Part shown: in pieces, positions 42,627 through 50,987 of the stretch
Numbering within the stretch: the stretch's first letter is position 1
Layout of the letters: the number at the start of each line of letters is the position of its first letter
Source of the DNA: DASQEH01 sp038237745
GTDB taxonomy: Bacteria > Actinomycetota > Actinomycetes > Propionibacteriales > Nocardioidaceae
Assembly (NCBI GenBank): GCA_038237745.1
Contig: JBBRYJ010000005.1
Location: 149,134 to 213,133, forward strand
Direction: 5' to 3'
DNA: 64,000 nt
Program-made: the position numbers and the translations under genes
The notes under the pieces: generated by a model
What the model saw: only the letters and a program-made list of their open reading frames with translations
The model's database searches: none
What the model was told of the DNA's origin: nothing

Positions 42627-44021
42627 GTGCCCGCCAAGCTTCCGGTCTGTGTCGCAGCCGGTAACCCCTTGACAGCCGAGGTGGGCGCCGACGTCCTCGA
42701 TTCTGGAGGCAGCGCGGCAGACGCCGCCGTAGCCATGGTGCTGGCGTCGTGCGTCGCCGAGACCGTGTTCACCGGGCTCGGGGGCGGTGGGTTCGCTACG
42801 TACTACGACGCGTCCTCAGGCGCCACGACCTGCCTCGACTTCTTCGTGACGGTGCCCGGACTCGGCGGGAGGAAGAACGTCGCTCCGCTGGCCATCTCCA
42901 TCGACTTCGGCGGGCAGCTCGTGCCATACGCCATCGGAGCGTCGACGGTCGCAGTACCCGGTGTGCCGGCAGGTCTGGAGGCGCTGCACCGACACTGGGG
43001 ACGTCGGCCGTGGAAGGAGCTCGTCGCACCGGCGGTCTCCCATGCCGCCCACGGCGTCCCGTTCGCCCCGCTGCACTCGCACGTCCTCGGCAAGGTCGCT
43101 GCGGCCATGCTCGTCGGAGAGGGCGAGCGGGCCTATGCACGCAACGGCAAGATCCTTGCCGGCGGGGCGCGGCTCTTCCATCCAGGACTCGACCAGGCAC
43201 TGCAGACGCTCGCCGACGAAGGCGCTGCGGCCTTTTACACCGGGAGCATCGCCGAGGCCATCGTCGGAGCCATCGGCGACCAGGGAGACCTCGGGATGCC
43301 TGACCTGGACGCCTACCGGGTGCACGAGTCGCCACCGCGGGCTGCCGAGTTCGGCGACCAGGTGATCCACGCCCGAGGCGACGACCTCGATGATCTGCTG
43401 GGTACGGTCCAGGCGCTGGAGCTCAGCGACGACCCTGCGGAGACCGCTTCGCTCATCGTCCGTGCTCTGCGCGCCGACGCGAAGCGGGGGGACACAACCA
43501 GCATCGCCGTGTCCGACTCCGACGGCAACGCCTGCGCGGTGACGACCAGCCTGGGGTTGTCTTCGGGCGTCTGGCTCCCGGGCCTGGGGATTCATCTGAA
43601 CTCGATGATGGGTGAGGGCGAGCTCGTGCGGGGAGACGAGATCCCGGGTCAGCGGATGGGGTCGATGATGTCACCGTTGGTGGTCGTCTCGGCCGACGGT
43701 CCGGTGCTGGTCGCCGGAGCGGCCGGAGGGAGCCGGATCCGCTCGTCGCTGCTCCAAGTCCTGGTCAACGTGCTCCACAGCGGAATGACGGTGGCTGAGG
43801 CGATCCTGGCTCCTCGACTGAACCCGGTTCCGGGGCGTGTCCACGTCGAGCCAGGTTTCTCGAGCGACGTTCTCGAGCGGCTCGCGATCGACGACGAGGT
43901 CGTCCCCTGGCCGGGGCTGGACTCGTACTTCGGGGGCGTCGCCGCGATCGGCGTGAGCGGTCCCGGTGCGGACCCGAGGCGCGGAGGGGATGTGCGTCGA
44001 GTCGGCCCGGCGCCTCATTAG
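42627..44021 (+). CDS. Gamma-glutamyltransferase family protein
   Basis: A 464-residue Ntn-hydrolase precursor, shorter than the usual 550-580. The large subunit begins with AGNPLTAEVGADVLDSGGSAADAAVA and has VAVPGVPAGLEALH. The self-cleavage/catalytic Thr is in KRGDTTSIAVSD near residues 289-290. The small subunit contains GQRMGSMMSP and GAAGGSRI. No signal peptide is seen, unlike many periplasmic homologues, so it may act in the cytosol on gamma-glutamyl or related amides. GTG start, weak ribosome site. Confidence 0.85.
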   Translation: MPAKLPVCVAAGNPLTAEVGADVLDSGGSAADAAVAMVLASCVAETVFTGLGGGGFATYYDASSGATTCLDFFVTVPGLGGRKNVAPLAISIDFGGQLVPYAIGASTVAVPGVPAGLEALHRHWGRRPWKELVAPAVSHAAHGVPFAPLHSHVLGKVAAAMLVGEGERAYARNGKILAGGARLFHPGLDQALQTLADEGAAAFYTGSIAEAIVGAIGDQGDLGMPDLDAYRVHESPPRAAEFGDQVIHARGDDLDDLLGTVQALELSDDPAETASLIVRALRADAKRGDTTSIAVSDSDGNACAVTTSLGLSSGVWLPGLGIHLNSMMGEGELVRGDEIPGQRMGSMMSPLVVVSADGPVLVAGAAGGSRIRSSLLQVLVNVLHSGMTVAEAILAPRLNPVPGRVHVEPGFSSDVLERLAIDDEVVPWPGLDSYFGGVAAIGVSGPGADPRRGGDVRRVGPAPH

Positions 44022-44024
44022 GGT
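44019..44024 (+). promoter_or_regulatory. -10 box of a probable leaderless promoter for the cyclophilin gene
   Basis: TAGGGT spans the stop codon of the preceding gene and lies 7 nt before the cyclophilin ATG. GGTAGGG in the same place could instead serve as a ribosome site, so this one is ambiguous. Confidence 0.4.
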
Positions 44025-44031
44025 AGGGCTC

Positions 44032-44871
44032 ATGTCGAACACCCGGCGCCCGAAGAATCCGTCCCTGGGCCAGGCGCAGGCCACCCGAAGGACGACGCAG
44101 TCAGTCGTGGTCGTCGTCGCACTCCTCTGCGTCGGCGCGGTCGTCGCGCTCGGCCTTGTCCTGCGCGGTGGTGGCGCCGACCAGCCAGGCACCGCAGGGG
44201 CGCTGGCCACGTCGGCTGCCACCGGAGCGCCGACCACCGCAGCGCCGACCACCTCCGGGGGGACGCCGTCCAGCGTGGCAAGCTCCGTGCCCACCAGCCT
44301 TCATTGTCAGCCCGCGCCGCCGATCCCGACCAGCCCCCAGAGCTTCAGCAGCCCACCGCCGCCCTCCCTGGCCGAGCATGCGGCGTGGGTGGCCACCGTA
44401 GCCACGAACTGCGGCGACATCACCCTGCATCTCGACGGCAACGCGGCTCCGCAGACCGTATCGTCGTTCATCTTTCTGTCGCAGCACGGCTTCTTCGACA
44501 ACAGCCCGTGCCACCGGCTCACGACCGGTGGTATCTATGTGCTGCAGTGCGGCGACCCCACAGGCGTCGGTTCCGGCGGCCCCGGCTACAGCTTCGGAAT
44601 CGAGAACGCGCCGAAGAGCGGGGACTACCCGACCGGCACGGTCGCGATGGCCAGGAGTAGCTCCCCCGACAGCAACGGCAGCCAGTTCTTCCTCGTCTAC
44701 CAGGACACCAAGCTTCCGACCGACGCCGGCGGCTACTCGATCTTCGGGACGGTCTCGGGCGGCCTCGGTATCGTCAAGGCGCTCGCGCAGGCGGGTGTCG
44801 CCGGAGGCCAGCCCGACGGTGCTCCGGCCCAGCCGATCAGTATTCTCGGCGTGACGGTGGCGAAAGGATGA
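44032..44871 (+). CDS. Membrane-anchored cyclophilin-type peptidyl-prolyl isomerase
   Basis: A 279-residue protein. Residues about 24-46 are a membrane anchor (VVVVVALLCVGAVVALGLVL), residues 50-115 a Thr/Ala/Pro-rich linker, and residues about 120-279 a cyclophilin domain (NCGDITLHLDGNAAPQTVSSF, FFDNSPCHRLTTGG, GTVAMARSSSPDSNGSQFFLVYQD). The catalytic Arg is His-Arg-Leu; the Gln-Phe-Phe pocket is present. It should act outside the membrane on exported proteins. Its stop overlaps the next ATG. Confidence 0.9.
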   Translation: MSNTRRPKNPSLGQAQATRRTTQSVVVVVALLCVGAVVALGLVLRGGGADQPGTAGALATSAATGAPTTAAPTTSGGTPSSVASSVPTSLHCQPAPPIPTSPQSFSSPPPPSLAEHAAWVATVATNCGDITLHLDGNAAPQTVSSFIFLSQHGFFDNSPCHRLTTGGIYVLQCGDPTGVGSGGPGYSFGIENAPKSGDYPTGTVAMARSSSPDSNGSQFFLVYQDTKLPTDAGGYSIFGTVSGGLGIVKALAQAGVAGGQPDGAPAQPISILGVTVAKG

Positions 44872-46523
44872 CGATGGACCACCCGGATTTGGTGCTTACA
44901 GGTGGCTCCGTCTTCGTCCCGCACACGCAGGGAGAAGCCGGCCGCCACACGACCGTTGCCGTGAGCGGTGGTCGTATCACGGCGGTCGGAGGTGACGACC
45001 TACGCGAGTCAGCGGGACCTCGCACCGAGGTCGTCGACGTACACGGCGGGCTCGTGGCGCCTGGATTCCAGGACGCCCACGTCCACCCCGTGGGTGGAGG
45101 GCTGGAGCGTCTCGGCTGCGACCTGTCGCAGGTCGACACCGAAGCCGCCTACCTCGCCGAGATCAGGTCGTACGCCGAGCGCCGCGCCACGCTCGAGTGG
45201 GTCAGCGGCGGCGGGTGGATGATGGCGGCCTTTCCGGGCGGGCTGCCGAGCCGAGAGTCGCTGGACTCCGCGATCGCTGACCGCCCGGCCTTCTTCCCCA
45301 ACCGTGACCACCACGGCGCCTGGGTGAACACCCGGGCACTGGAGCTCGCCGGCATCGACGCAGCGACGCCCGACCCTCCCGATGGCCGGATCGAGCGCGG
45401 CGCCGACGGCATTCCCACGGGCGTTCTGCACGAGGGAGCCATGGACCTGGTCGGCAGGCTGCTGCCTCCTACGACGTTCGACGACGAGGTCGAGGCGTTG
45501 CTGGAGGCCCAGCGCTACCTCCACTCGCTCGGCATCACAGCCTGGCAGGACGCCATCCTCGGGAACTACTCGAACATCACCGACGCGTCGCCGGTGTATC
45601 GCGCGTGCGCCGAGAACGGCAGTCTCACCGCCAAAGTGGTCGGGGCCCTGTGGTGGGACCGCCACCGCGGCTCCGAACAGGTTGCCGAGCTGCTCGAGCG
45701 ACGCGAGCGCTTCTCCCTGCCGGGTTTCCGGGCCACCTCGGTGAAGTTCATGCAGGATGGCGTCGCCGAGAACTTCACCGCCGGCATGATCTCTCCGTAC
45801 CTCGACGCATGCGGTCACGAGACCCACAACCGCGGTCTGTCAATGATCGACCCGGACGCCTTGCGCAGCCATGTGACGGAGCTCGATCGGCACGGCTTCC
45901 AGGTGCATGTGCACGCGATCGGTGACCGAGCCGTCCGGGAGGCGCTCGACGGCTTCGAGGCTGCCAGGGCGGCCAACGGTCCTTCGGACAACCGGCACCA
46001 TATCGCGCACATCCAGGTCATCCACCCCGACGACATCCGCCGGTTCACCGAGCTCGGTGTCGCAGCCAACATGCAGCCGCTCTGGGCGGTCCACGAGCCT
46101 CAGATGGACGATCTGACGATCCCGTTCCTCGGATCGGAGCGATCGTCGTGGCAGTACCCCTTCGGGTCGCTGGTTGCGAGCGGTGCCACCCTCGTGGCCG
46201 GGAGCGACTGGCCCGTGACCAGTCCCGACCCGCTGTGGGGGATGCACGTGGCGGTCAACCGCTCGGTGCCGTCGAGTGACGGCGGCCCACCGGGCGAGCC
46301 GTTCCTGCCTGAGCAGGCGCTCGACGTCCGCACCGCCCTGACCGCCTACACGGCGGGGTCCGCCTGGGTCAACCACCTCGACGACACCGGGCGCATCGTC
46401 GTGGGCGCCGCGGCCGACCTCGTCGTGCTCGACCGCGACATTCTCGCGGCGCCGGCCGACGAGCTGTGCTCGGCTGTGGTCGAGGCGACCTATGTCGACG
46501 GGGTCGCGGTCTACCAGCGCTGA
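44868..46523 (+). CDS. YtcJ-like metal-dependent amidohydrolase
   Basis: A 551-residue amidohydrolase of family 3. Metal ligands are seen in GFQDAHVHPVGGG, a central KFMQDGVAENF with the Lys/Asp region, HVHAIGDRAVREAL, HHIAHIQVIHPDD and VAGSDWPVTSPDP. It is close to YtcJ-type proteins whose substrates are mostly unknown, possibly N-acyl or amide compounds. The ATG overlaps the cyclophilin stop as ATGA, so both are translated together. Confidence 0.87.
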   Translation: MTMDHPDLVLTGGSVFVPHTQGEAGRHTTVAVSGGRITAVGGDDLRESAGPRTEVVDVHGGLVAPGFQDAHVHPVGGGLERLGCDLSQVDTEAAYLAEIRSYAERRATLEWVSGGGWMMAAFPGGLPSRESLDSAIADRPAFFPNRDHHGAWVNTRALELAGIDAATPDPPDGRIERGADGIPTGVLHEGAMDLVGRLLPPTTFDDEVEALLEAQRYLHSLGITAWQDAILGNYSNITDASPVYRACAENGSLTAKVVGALWWDRHRGSEQVAELLERRERFSLPGFRATSVKFMQDGVAENFTAGMISPYLDACGHETHNRGLSMIDPDALRSHVTELDRHGFQVHVHAIGDRAVREALDGFEAARAANGPSDNRHHIAHIQVIHPDDIRRFTELGVAANMQPLWAVHEPQMDDLTIPFLGSERSSWQYPFGSLVASGATLVAGSDWPVTSPDPLWGMHVAVNRSVPSSDGGPPGEPFLPEQALDVRTALTAYTAGSAWVNHLDDTGRIVVGAAADLVVLDRDILAAPADELCSAVVEATYVDGVAVYQR

Positions 46524-46548
46524 GCGCAGGGGGCCTTAGCCTGGTCCG

Positions 46549-46917
46549 ATGGACCGTCGAGCACCGAAGGACCTGACCGCCCTCGTCGCCGCCTTCGCGG
46601 TCTCCGGTTGTCTGCATCTGACCCGGCCATGGCTGTTCGAGCCGATCGTGCCTCGCCGGCTCCCGGCCAAGCGTGCGTTGGTGTACGCCAGCGGGGTCGC
46701 TGAGCTGGTCTGCGCGGCCGGTCTCGCCGCACCCTCGACGCGCCGGATCGCAGGCCTCGCCAGCGCGGGGTTGCTGCTGGCGATCTTCCCCGCGAACGTC
46801 ACGATGGCGGTCGGTGTATGGAGAAGCCGGGGGCCAGTGGCGAAGGTGCTGGCCTGCGTCCGACTGCCGCTGCAGGTCCCTTTGGTTCGCATCGCCTGGC
46901 GTGCTTGGGGCGACTGA
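46549..46917 (+). CDS. DoxX-like small membrane protein
   Basis: A 122-residue protein with four hydrophobic segments and the DoxX-like start LVAAFAVSGCLHLTRPWLFEPIVP, then ALVYASGVAELVCAAGLAAP. The family is linked to redox or quinone processes in some species, with no firm role here. TAGCCT ends 6 nt before the ATG, so the transcript is probably leaderless. It converges with the methyltransferase gene. Confidence 0.8.
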   Translation: MDRRAPKDLTALVAAFAVSGCLHLTRPWLFEPIVPRRLPAKRALVYASGVAELVCAAGLAAPSTRRIAGLASAGLLLAIFPANVTMAVGVWRSRGPVAKVLACVRLPLQVPLVRIAWRAWGD

Positions 46918-46973
46918 CGCGGCACTGGCACGTACCGTTACACCCGCCTGCCGGACTCAGCTCTTCGGGGGAG

Positions 46974-47588
46974 TCAGCCTCGGTCAAGCGGCCGCTGCGC
47001 GCGGACGAGTGTGTCCAGCGCGGTGCCCTGAGCGGTGCGCCTCTCGACGGTGTCGGCGAGCTCGACACGGAGTCCTTCACCGGTCACGAGAAGAGCCAGG
47101 TGGGCGGGGGAGTAGAGCAGACCTGCCTCCTGCGGTCCGCCGACACCGGAGGTGAGGTTGCTGACGTCGTGTCCGACGACGACGAGGTGGCCGCCCGGCT
47201 TGACGGCCCGAGCCGCCGACCTCGACAGCGAGGTCCACTGGGCGGACGGGAGGTGCAGGTAGCTGATGACCACGAGGTCCGCCAATCTCGGCCGCGGGGG
47301 GTCGGTCGTCAGGTCGGCGACACGCCACGTGGTGCGGCGTGCGACGTCGTCAGGTTCGTTCGCGGTCAGGCTCCTCGCGCGCTCGATGGCCACGGGCGAG
47401 CAGTCGAGTCCGAGCACCCGCCAGCCCAGACGTGCGAGCCACAAGGTGTTGCGTCCTTCGCCGCAGGCGAGGTCGAGTGCCTCGCCGACGGTGAATCCCT
47501 GGCACTGCTGCCGGATGAACTGGTTGGGCTCGGCTCCCCAGACGAGCTCGGCGCTTCGGTAGCGCTCGTCCCACGACTCCGCAGTCAT
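46974..47588 (-). CDS. SAM-dependent methyltransferase (TehB-like)
   Basis: A 204-residue class I methyltransferase. It opens WDERYRSAELVWGAEPNQF, then shows SAM motif I ALDLACGEGRNTLWLARLGW with LGLDCSPVAIERA, and motif II/III DLVVISYLHLP with AVKPGGHLVVVGHD. It resembles the TehB/tellurite-resistance and thiopurine-methyltransferase-like group; the substrate is unknown. TACCCT lies 6 nt before its ATG on the minus strand, so the transcript is probably leaderless. Confidence 0.86.
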   Translation of the reverse strand: MTAESWDERYRSAELVWGAEPNQFIRQQCQGFTVGEALDLACGEGRNTLWLARLGWRVLGLDCSPVAIERARSLTANEPDDVARRTTWRVADLTTDPPRPRLADLVVISYLHLPSAQWTSLSRSAARAVKPGGHLVVVGHDVSNLTSGVGGPQEAGLLYSPAHLALLVTGEGLRVELADTVERRTAQGTALDTLVRAQRPLDRG

Positions 47589-47616
47589 GCCGCCAGGGTA
47601 TCGACTGTGGGCGGGG

Positions 47617-48009
47617 TCACCCGAACACCAGCGCCTGCATGAGGGAGGCCAGCTCGGCCACCGGATCGGTCGTCAGGCCACCATGGACGGGGCTCGGCTG
47701 GATCACGGTGCTTCGGGGTGCGGTGACGAAGCCGAACCTCGTTCCGAGCGGGGAACCTGCCAGGGCGCCTGCCGCCCTACCACCGTTGCAGACGTCGCCT
47801 ACCGACGAGAGCGCCGCGTCGGCTGCGGCGACGTCCAGGCCCGGGTCGAGCACCCCGAGCCTTCCGTGGTCCAGATGGGTGGCCGCGCGCAGGAACTCGT
47901 GCGCCTGGCAGTACAGCACCACGCCGACGTTGACGAACTCTCCGCGGTCGACCCGCGGTACGCACCGAAGGACGACGTACTGGTAGCCCATGGAGCCGTC
48001 GGTGCTCAT
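47617..48009 (-). CDS. DUF3037 family protein
   Basis: A 130-residue protein with the DUF3037 start YQYVVLRCVPRVDRGEFVNVGVVLYC and a polar tail. Function is unknown; the family often follows a HipA-like kinase gene and may form a pair with it. Here the ATG overlaps the terminal TGA of that kinase gene (ATGA), which itself is frame-broken. This protein reads intact over its expected length. Confidence 0.85.
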   Translation of the reverse strand: MSTDGSMGYQYVVLRCVPRVDRGEFVNVGVVLYCQAHEFLRAATHLDHGRLGVLDPGLDVAAADAALSSVGDVCNGGRAAGALAGSPLGTRFGFVTAPRSTVIQPSPVHGGLTTDPVAELASLMQALVFG

Positions 48010-48655
48010 ACCGGCGCCGTTCGGGGAAGCCAGGCACGCGGCTCCGCGAGGCGAGCGCTGAGAAAGTCGACGTACGCCGCCTTCACCTTCGCGACGCTGT
48101 CGACGCCGGTGCCGGCTCGATCCAGTCGGCGGGCACCAGGTCGACCACGCTGCTCAACAGGTCGTCGTCCACCTGGGCGCTCATCGCCTCGTGGGTCTCG
48201 CCCATGGCGGATGCGTACGCAACCAGGACGTGTTGGGAGACGTCATACGGCGGGGCGGCGAACCTCGCCGTGGATCCGACGCCGTTCGGCCAGCTGTCGT
48301 GGAAGTAGAGCGCGGCACCGTGGTCGATCGCCCAGAGGCGCCCGTGCCACATCGGCAAGTTGGGGTTGCGCCACGTGCGGTCGACGTTGGCCACGTAGGC
48401 GTCGAGCCACAGCACCCGCGATGGGCGCGTCGAGCTCGAGTACGCACAGCTCGGGGGTCTGCACGCCGACACGGCGACCCGGCTCGGTGACGATGACCTC
48501 CGAGACCAGCGCCTTTCGTCCCTGACCGGACCCACGGAACTTCGCGAGGTAGGTCCCGAGGTCGTCGGCCTCCATGATTCCGGGCATTCACCCTCACGGA
48601 GAGGAGTCACGTAGCGGATCGCCCGGACGGCGGGAAGGAGTTGCAGCAGAGTAGC
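48006..48655 (-). pseudogene. HipA-like kinase gene broken by three frame changes
   Basis: Pieces of one HipA-like protein lie in order but in different frames. They are AVRAIRYVTPLREG, then (frame change) MPGIMEADDLGTYLAKFRGSG to CVLELDAPI, then (near 48422) SRVLWLDAYVANVDRTWRNP with IDHGAALYFHDSWP, and finally (near 48105) AYVDFLSARLAEPRAWLP ending in TGA. Between the second and third pieces some 40-50 residues of the usual protein (the GLNLGLDYLPG part) are absent. No ATG, GTG or TTG opens the first piece. Either a decayed gene or assembly errors; several independent lesions favour decay. Confidence 0.7.
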
Positions 48656-48697
48656 CGGACCGGCAGGCGTGGCGGCCAGCTCAGGACCGGCGGGGCC

Positions 48698-48847
48698 TCA
48701 GGAGCGCAACCAGGCCCTGACCACGAACCCCAGCGGAATGCCGAACAGGAGGAGAACGAGCACCTCCTTGATCGCTGGCTCGCCGCGGACCTCCGCGACC
48801 ACCGTTGTCACCAGTGCGATCGCCGTGAAGACGCCGAGGATCCCCAT
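48698..48847 (-). CDS. Possible small membrane protein downstream of the sugar permeases
   Basis: About 49 residues with two hydrophobic segments (ILGVFTAIALVTTVVAEV and VLVLLLFGIPLGFVVRAWL). AGAGG lies about 6 nt before ATG 48847. A longer reading from ATG 48958, overlapping the permease stop as TGATG, would give 86 residues but would run through a strong hairpin at 48903-48929. I prefer the short form. No family recognised. Confidence 0.4.
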   Translation of the reverse strand: MGILGVFTAIALVTTVVAEVRGEPAIKEVLVLLLFGIPLGFVVRAWLRS

Positions 48848-48902
48848 AAGCACCTCTAGACGCTGCTGTCGCGCCTTCGGGTGGAGTCCCTCCCACCAAC
48901 CG

Positions 48903-48929
48903 AGAACCCCCCGACGTGGTCGGGGGGTT
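48903..48929 (-). terminator. Strong hairpin after the sugar transporter operon
   Basis: Perfect 12-base arms (GAACCCCCCGAC and GTCGGGGGGTTC) with a 3-base loop lie about 30 bases after the last permease stop. There is no U-run, which is usual for GC-rich actinobacterial terminators. Confidence 0.75.
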
Positions 48930-48957
48930 CCGGAGGGTGGCGGAGCGGGTGGTGCCA

Positions 48958-49869
48958 TCAGCCCTTGACGCCGCCGGCGGTCAGGCCGGAGACGATCTTG
49001 CGCTGGAACAGCAGGACCATGATGACGAGGGGGATCGTCACGATGGTGCCGGCGGCCATGATCGCTGTGTAAGGGATGACGTGGGGAACGGTGCCCTGGA
49101 AGTTCGCGATCGCCACAGTGACGGGCTTGATGCTCTGACCGGACAGCTGCTGGGCGAGCAGAAACTCGTTCCACGCAGCGGTGAACGCGAGGATCGCCGT
49201 GGTGAACAGCCCGGGTGCCGCGAGCGGCAGGATGATCAGCCGGAACGCCTGCGACTTGCTGGCGCCATCGATGCGCGCCGACTCCTCCAGCTCCCACGGC
49301 ATCTCCCTGAAGAACGCCGTCAACGTGTAGATGGTCAGCGGCAGCACGAACGAGATGTCGGGGATGATCAGGGCCTGGTAGGTCCCGATCCAGCCGATGT
49401 TGGTGAACAGCTGGAACAGCGGGGTGAGCAGCGCGACGCCGGGGAACATCGACGCCCCGAGGATGACTCCGAGGATGACGAACTTGAACGGGAAGTCCAG
49501 TCTCGTCAGTGCGTAGGCGGCGAAGATACCCACGAGCAGGCCGATCACCGTCGTGCAGATGCCGATGATGAGGCTGGTGACCAGCGCCTTGCCGAAGTCG
49601 TTTCCGGTGCTCGTGTCGAATGCTGCCCGGAAGTTGTCCAGAGTGACGTGGGTGGGCCAGGGCGTGGTGTCGAAGGTGAACGCGCTGTTTCTGAACGCGG
49701 TCACGACCATCCAGTAGAACGGGACGAGCCCCCAGATCACGATGATGGCGACGCCGAGGTAGGTGCGGAACGCAGCAGCCGCGGCACCCTTCTCCCGGCC
49801 GGGAGTGACGTCTCGCCGCTCGCCACCACCTGAGGTGGTCGTCGGTGTCGATGTTGTGGCGGTGGCCAT
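48958..49869 (-). CDS. Sugar ABC transporter permease (MalG type)
   Basis: A 303-residue membrane protein with six hydrophobic segments and a cytoplasmic EAA loop ESARIDGASKSQAFRLIILPLAAPG. Residues 1-32 are a polar Thr/Gly-rich tail. It matches the MalG half of carbohydrate ABC importers. Its ATG is 1 base after the malF stop. No ATPase gene occurs in the operon, so a shared MsiK-type ATPase encoded elsewhere probably drives it. Confidence 0.92.
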   Translation of the reverse strand: MATATTSTPTTTSGGGERRDVTPGREKGAAAAAFRTYLGVAIIVIWGLVPFYWMVVTAFRNSAFTFDTTPWPTHVTLDNFRAAFDTSTGNDFGKALVTSLIIGICTTVIGLLVGIFAAYALTRLDFPFKFVILGVILGASMFPGVALLTPLFQLFTNIGWIGTYQALIIPDISFVLPLTIYTLTAFFREMPWELEESARIDGASKSQAFRLIILPLAAPGLFTTAILAFTAAWNEFLLAQQLSGQSIKPVTVAIANFQGTVPHVIPYTAIMAAGTIVTIPLVIMVLLFQRKIVSGLTAGGVKG

Positions 49870-49870
49870 G

Positions 49871-50884
49871 TCAGCGCCTCCCTGCTGCTTCGGGCTTGTC
49901 GACCACGTTCGCTCCGAGGAACTTCACGAAGATGAACGCGACCAGGAAGATGATCAGGAATGTGATCGTCGAGAGCGCAGCAGCACTGTTGAAGCCCTGC
50001 TGTATCTGTTCGACCACGAGGATGGAAAGCGTGGTCGTGGCGTTTCCGGAACCGCCGCCGCCGTGCGTCATGATGTAGGGAAGGTCGAACATCCGGAGAA
50101 CATCGAGGGTGCGGAACAGGATCGCGACCATCAGTGCGGGCCGCACCAGCGGCAGGGTGATGTGCAGGAAGCGCTGCACGGCCGACGCGCCGTCAACCTT
50201 GGCGGCCTCGTAGACGTCGGCGGAGATCACCTGAAGTCCAGCCAGGATGAGCAGCGCCATGAACGGTGTGGTCTTCCAGGTGTCGGCGATGATGATGGCG
50301 AACCGTGCCGGCCACTGAGCGCTGAACCACTGCGTGTGGAGGTTGAACAGGCTGTTGACGACTCCCGTGGGTGCGAAGATGAAGAACCAGAGCTTCGCGG
50401 TCACAGCGGTGGGAATGGCCCAGGGGATGAGCACGGCGGCTCGCAGCAGCGAACGGCCCCTGAAGGTGCGGTTCATGATCATCGCGAACCAGAAACCGAG
50501 AATGGTCTCGAGGATCACGGTGATGATCGTGAACATGAAGGTGATGAACACGGCGTTGTAGAAGCCGGCCCCAAGCGTGCCCGGTGGACAGTCGACACCG
50601 CCGCACTGCTGGAGGAGCCAGTCCGAGTAGTTGGAGAAGCCGGCACTGCCACCGGCGACGAACTGTCCGGTTGTCGGATCGAGCTGCTGGTCCTTTTGGA
50701 AGGACATGATGATGGCTCGGACGATCGGATAGAGGATGACGACCGACAGCATGATGATCGTCGGTGTCACGAGGAGCAGACCTCGCCGTCCCTGTCCCGG
50801 GTCGAGGCTCTCGCGCTTCTTCGGAGGTTCAGGTTGGTTCGCTCGGGCCGTTTCGGCTACGGCCTCGCCTGACGTCGCGGTCAT
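49871..50884 (-). CDS. Sugar ABC transporter permease (MalF type)
   Basis: A 337-residue permease with six or seven hydrophobic segments (GLLLVTPTIIMLSVVILYPIVRAI first) and the EAA loop EAAKVDGASAVQRFLHITLPLVRPAL. A periplasmic loop with a Cys pair (QQCGGVDCPP) lies near residues 100-110. GGAGG lies 5 nt before ATG 50884. It pairs with the MalG-type permease; sugar choice comes mainly from the binding protein. Confidence 0.92.
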   Translation of the reverse strand: MTATSGEAVAETARANQPEPPKKRESLDPGQGRRGLLLVTPTIIMLSVVILYPIVRAIIMSFQKDQQLDPTTGQFVAGGSAGFSNYSDWLLQQCGGVDCPPGTLGAGFYNAVFITFMFTIITVILETILGFWFAMIMNRTFRGRSLLRAAVLIPWAIPTAVTAKLWFFIFAPTGVVNSLFNLHTQWFSAQWPARFAIIIADTWKTTPFMALLILAGLQVISADVYEAAKVDGASAVQRFLHITLPLVRPALMVAILFRTLDVLRMFDLPYIMTHGGGGSGNATTTLSILVVEQIQQGFNSAAALSTITFLIIFLVAFIFVKFLGANVVDKPEAAGRR

Positions 50885-50987
50885 ACTCGCCTCCTGCAGT
50901 GGGGCTGTAAATGGGTGCCGAGATGAGGGTGCAAGGCAGCGGTGGTTACGGGAGCCGACGCACGCACGCCGGCTCCCGGAACAGTCG

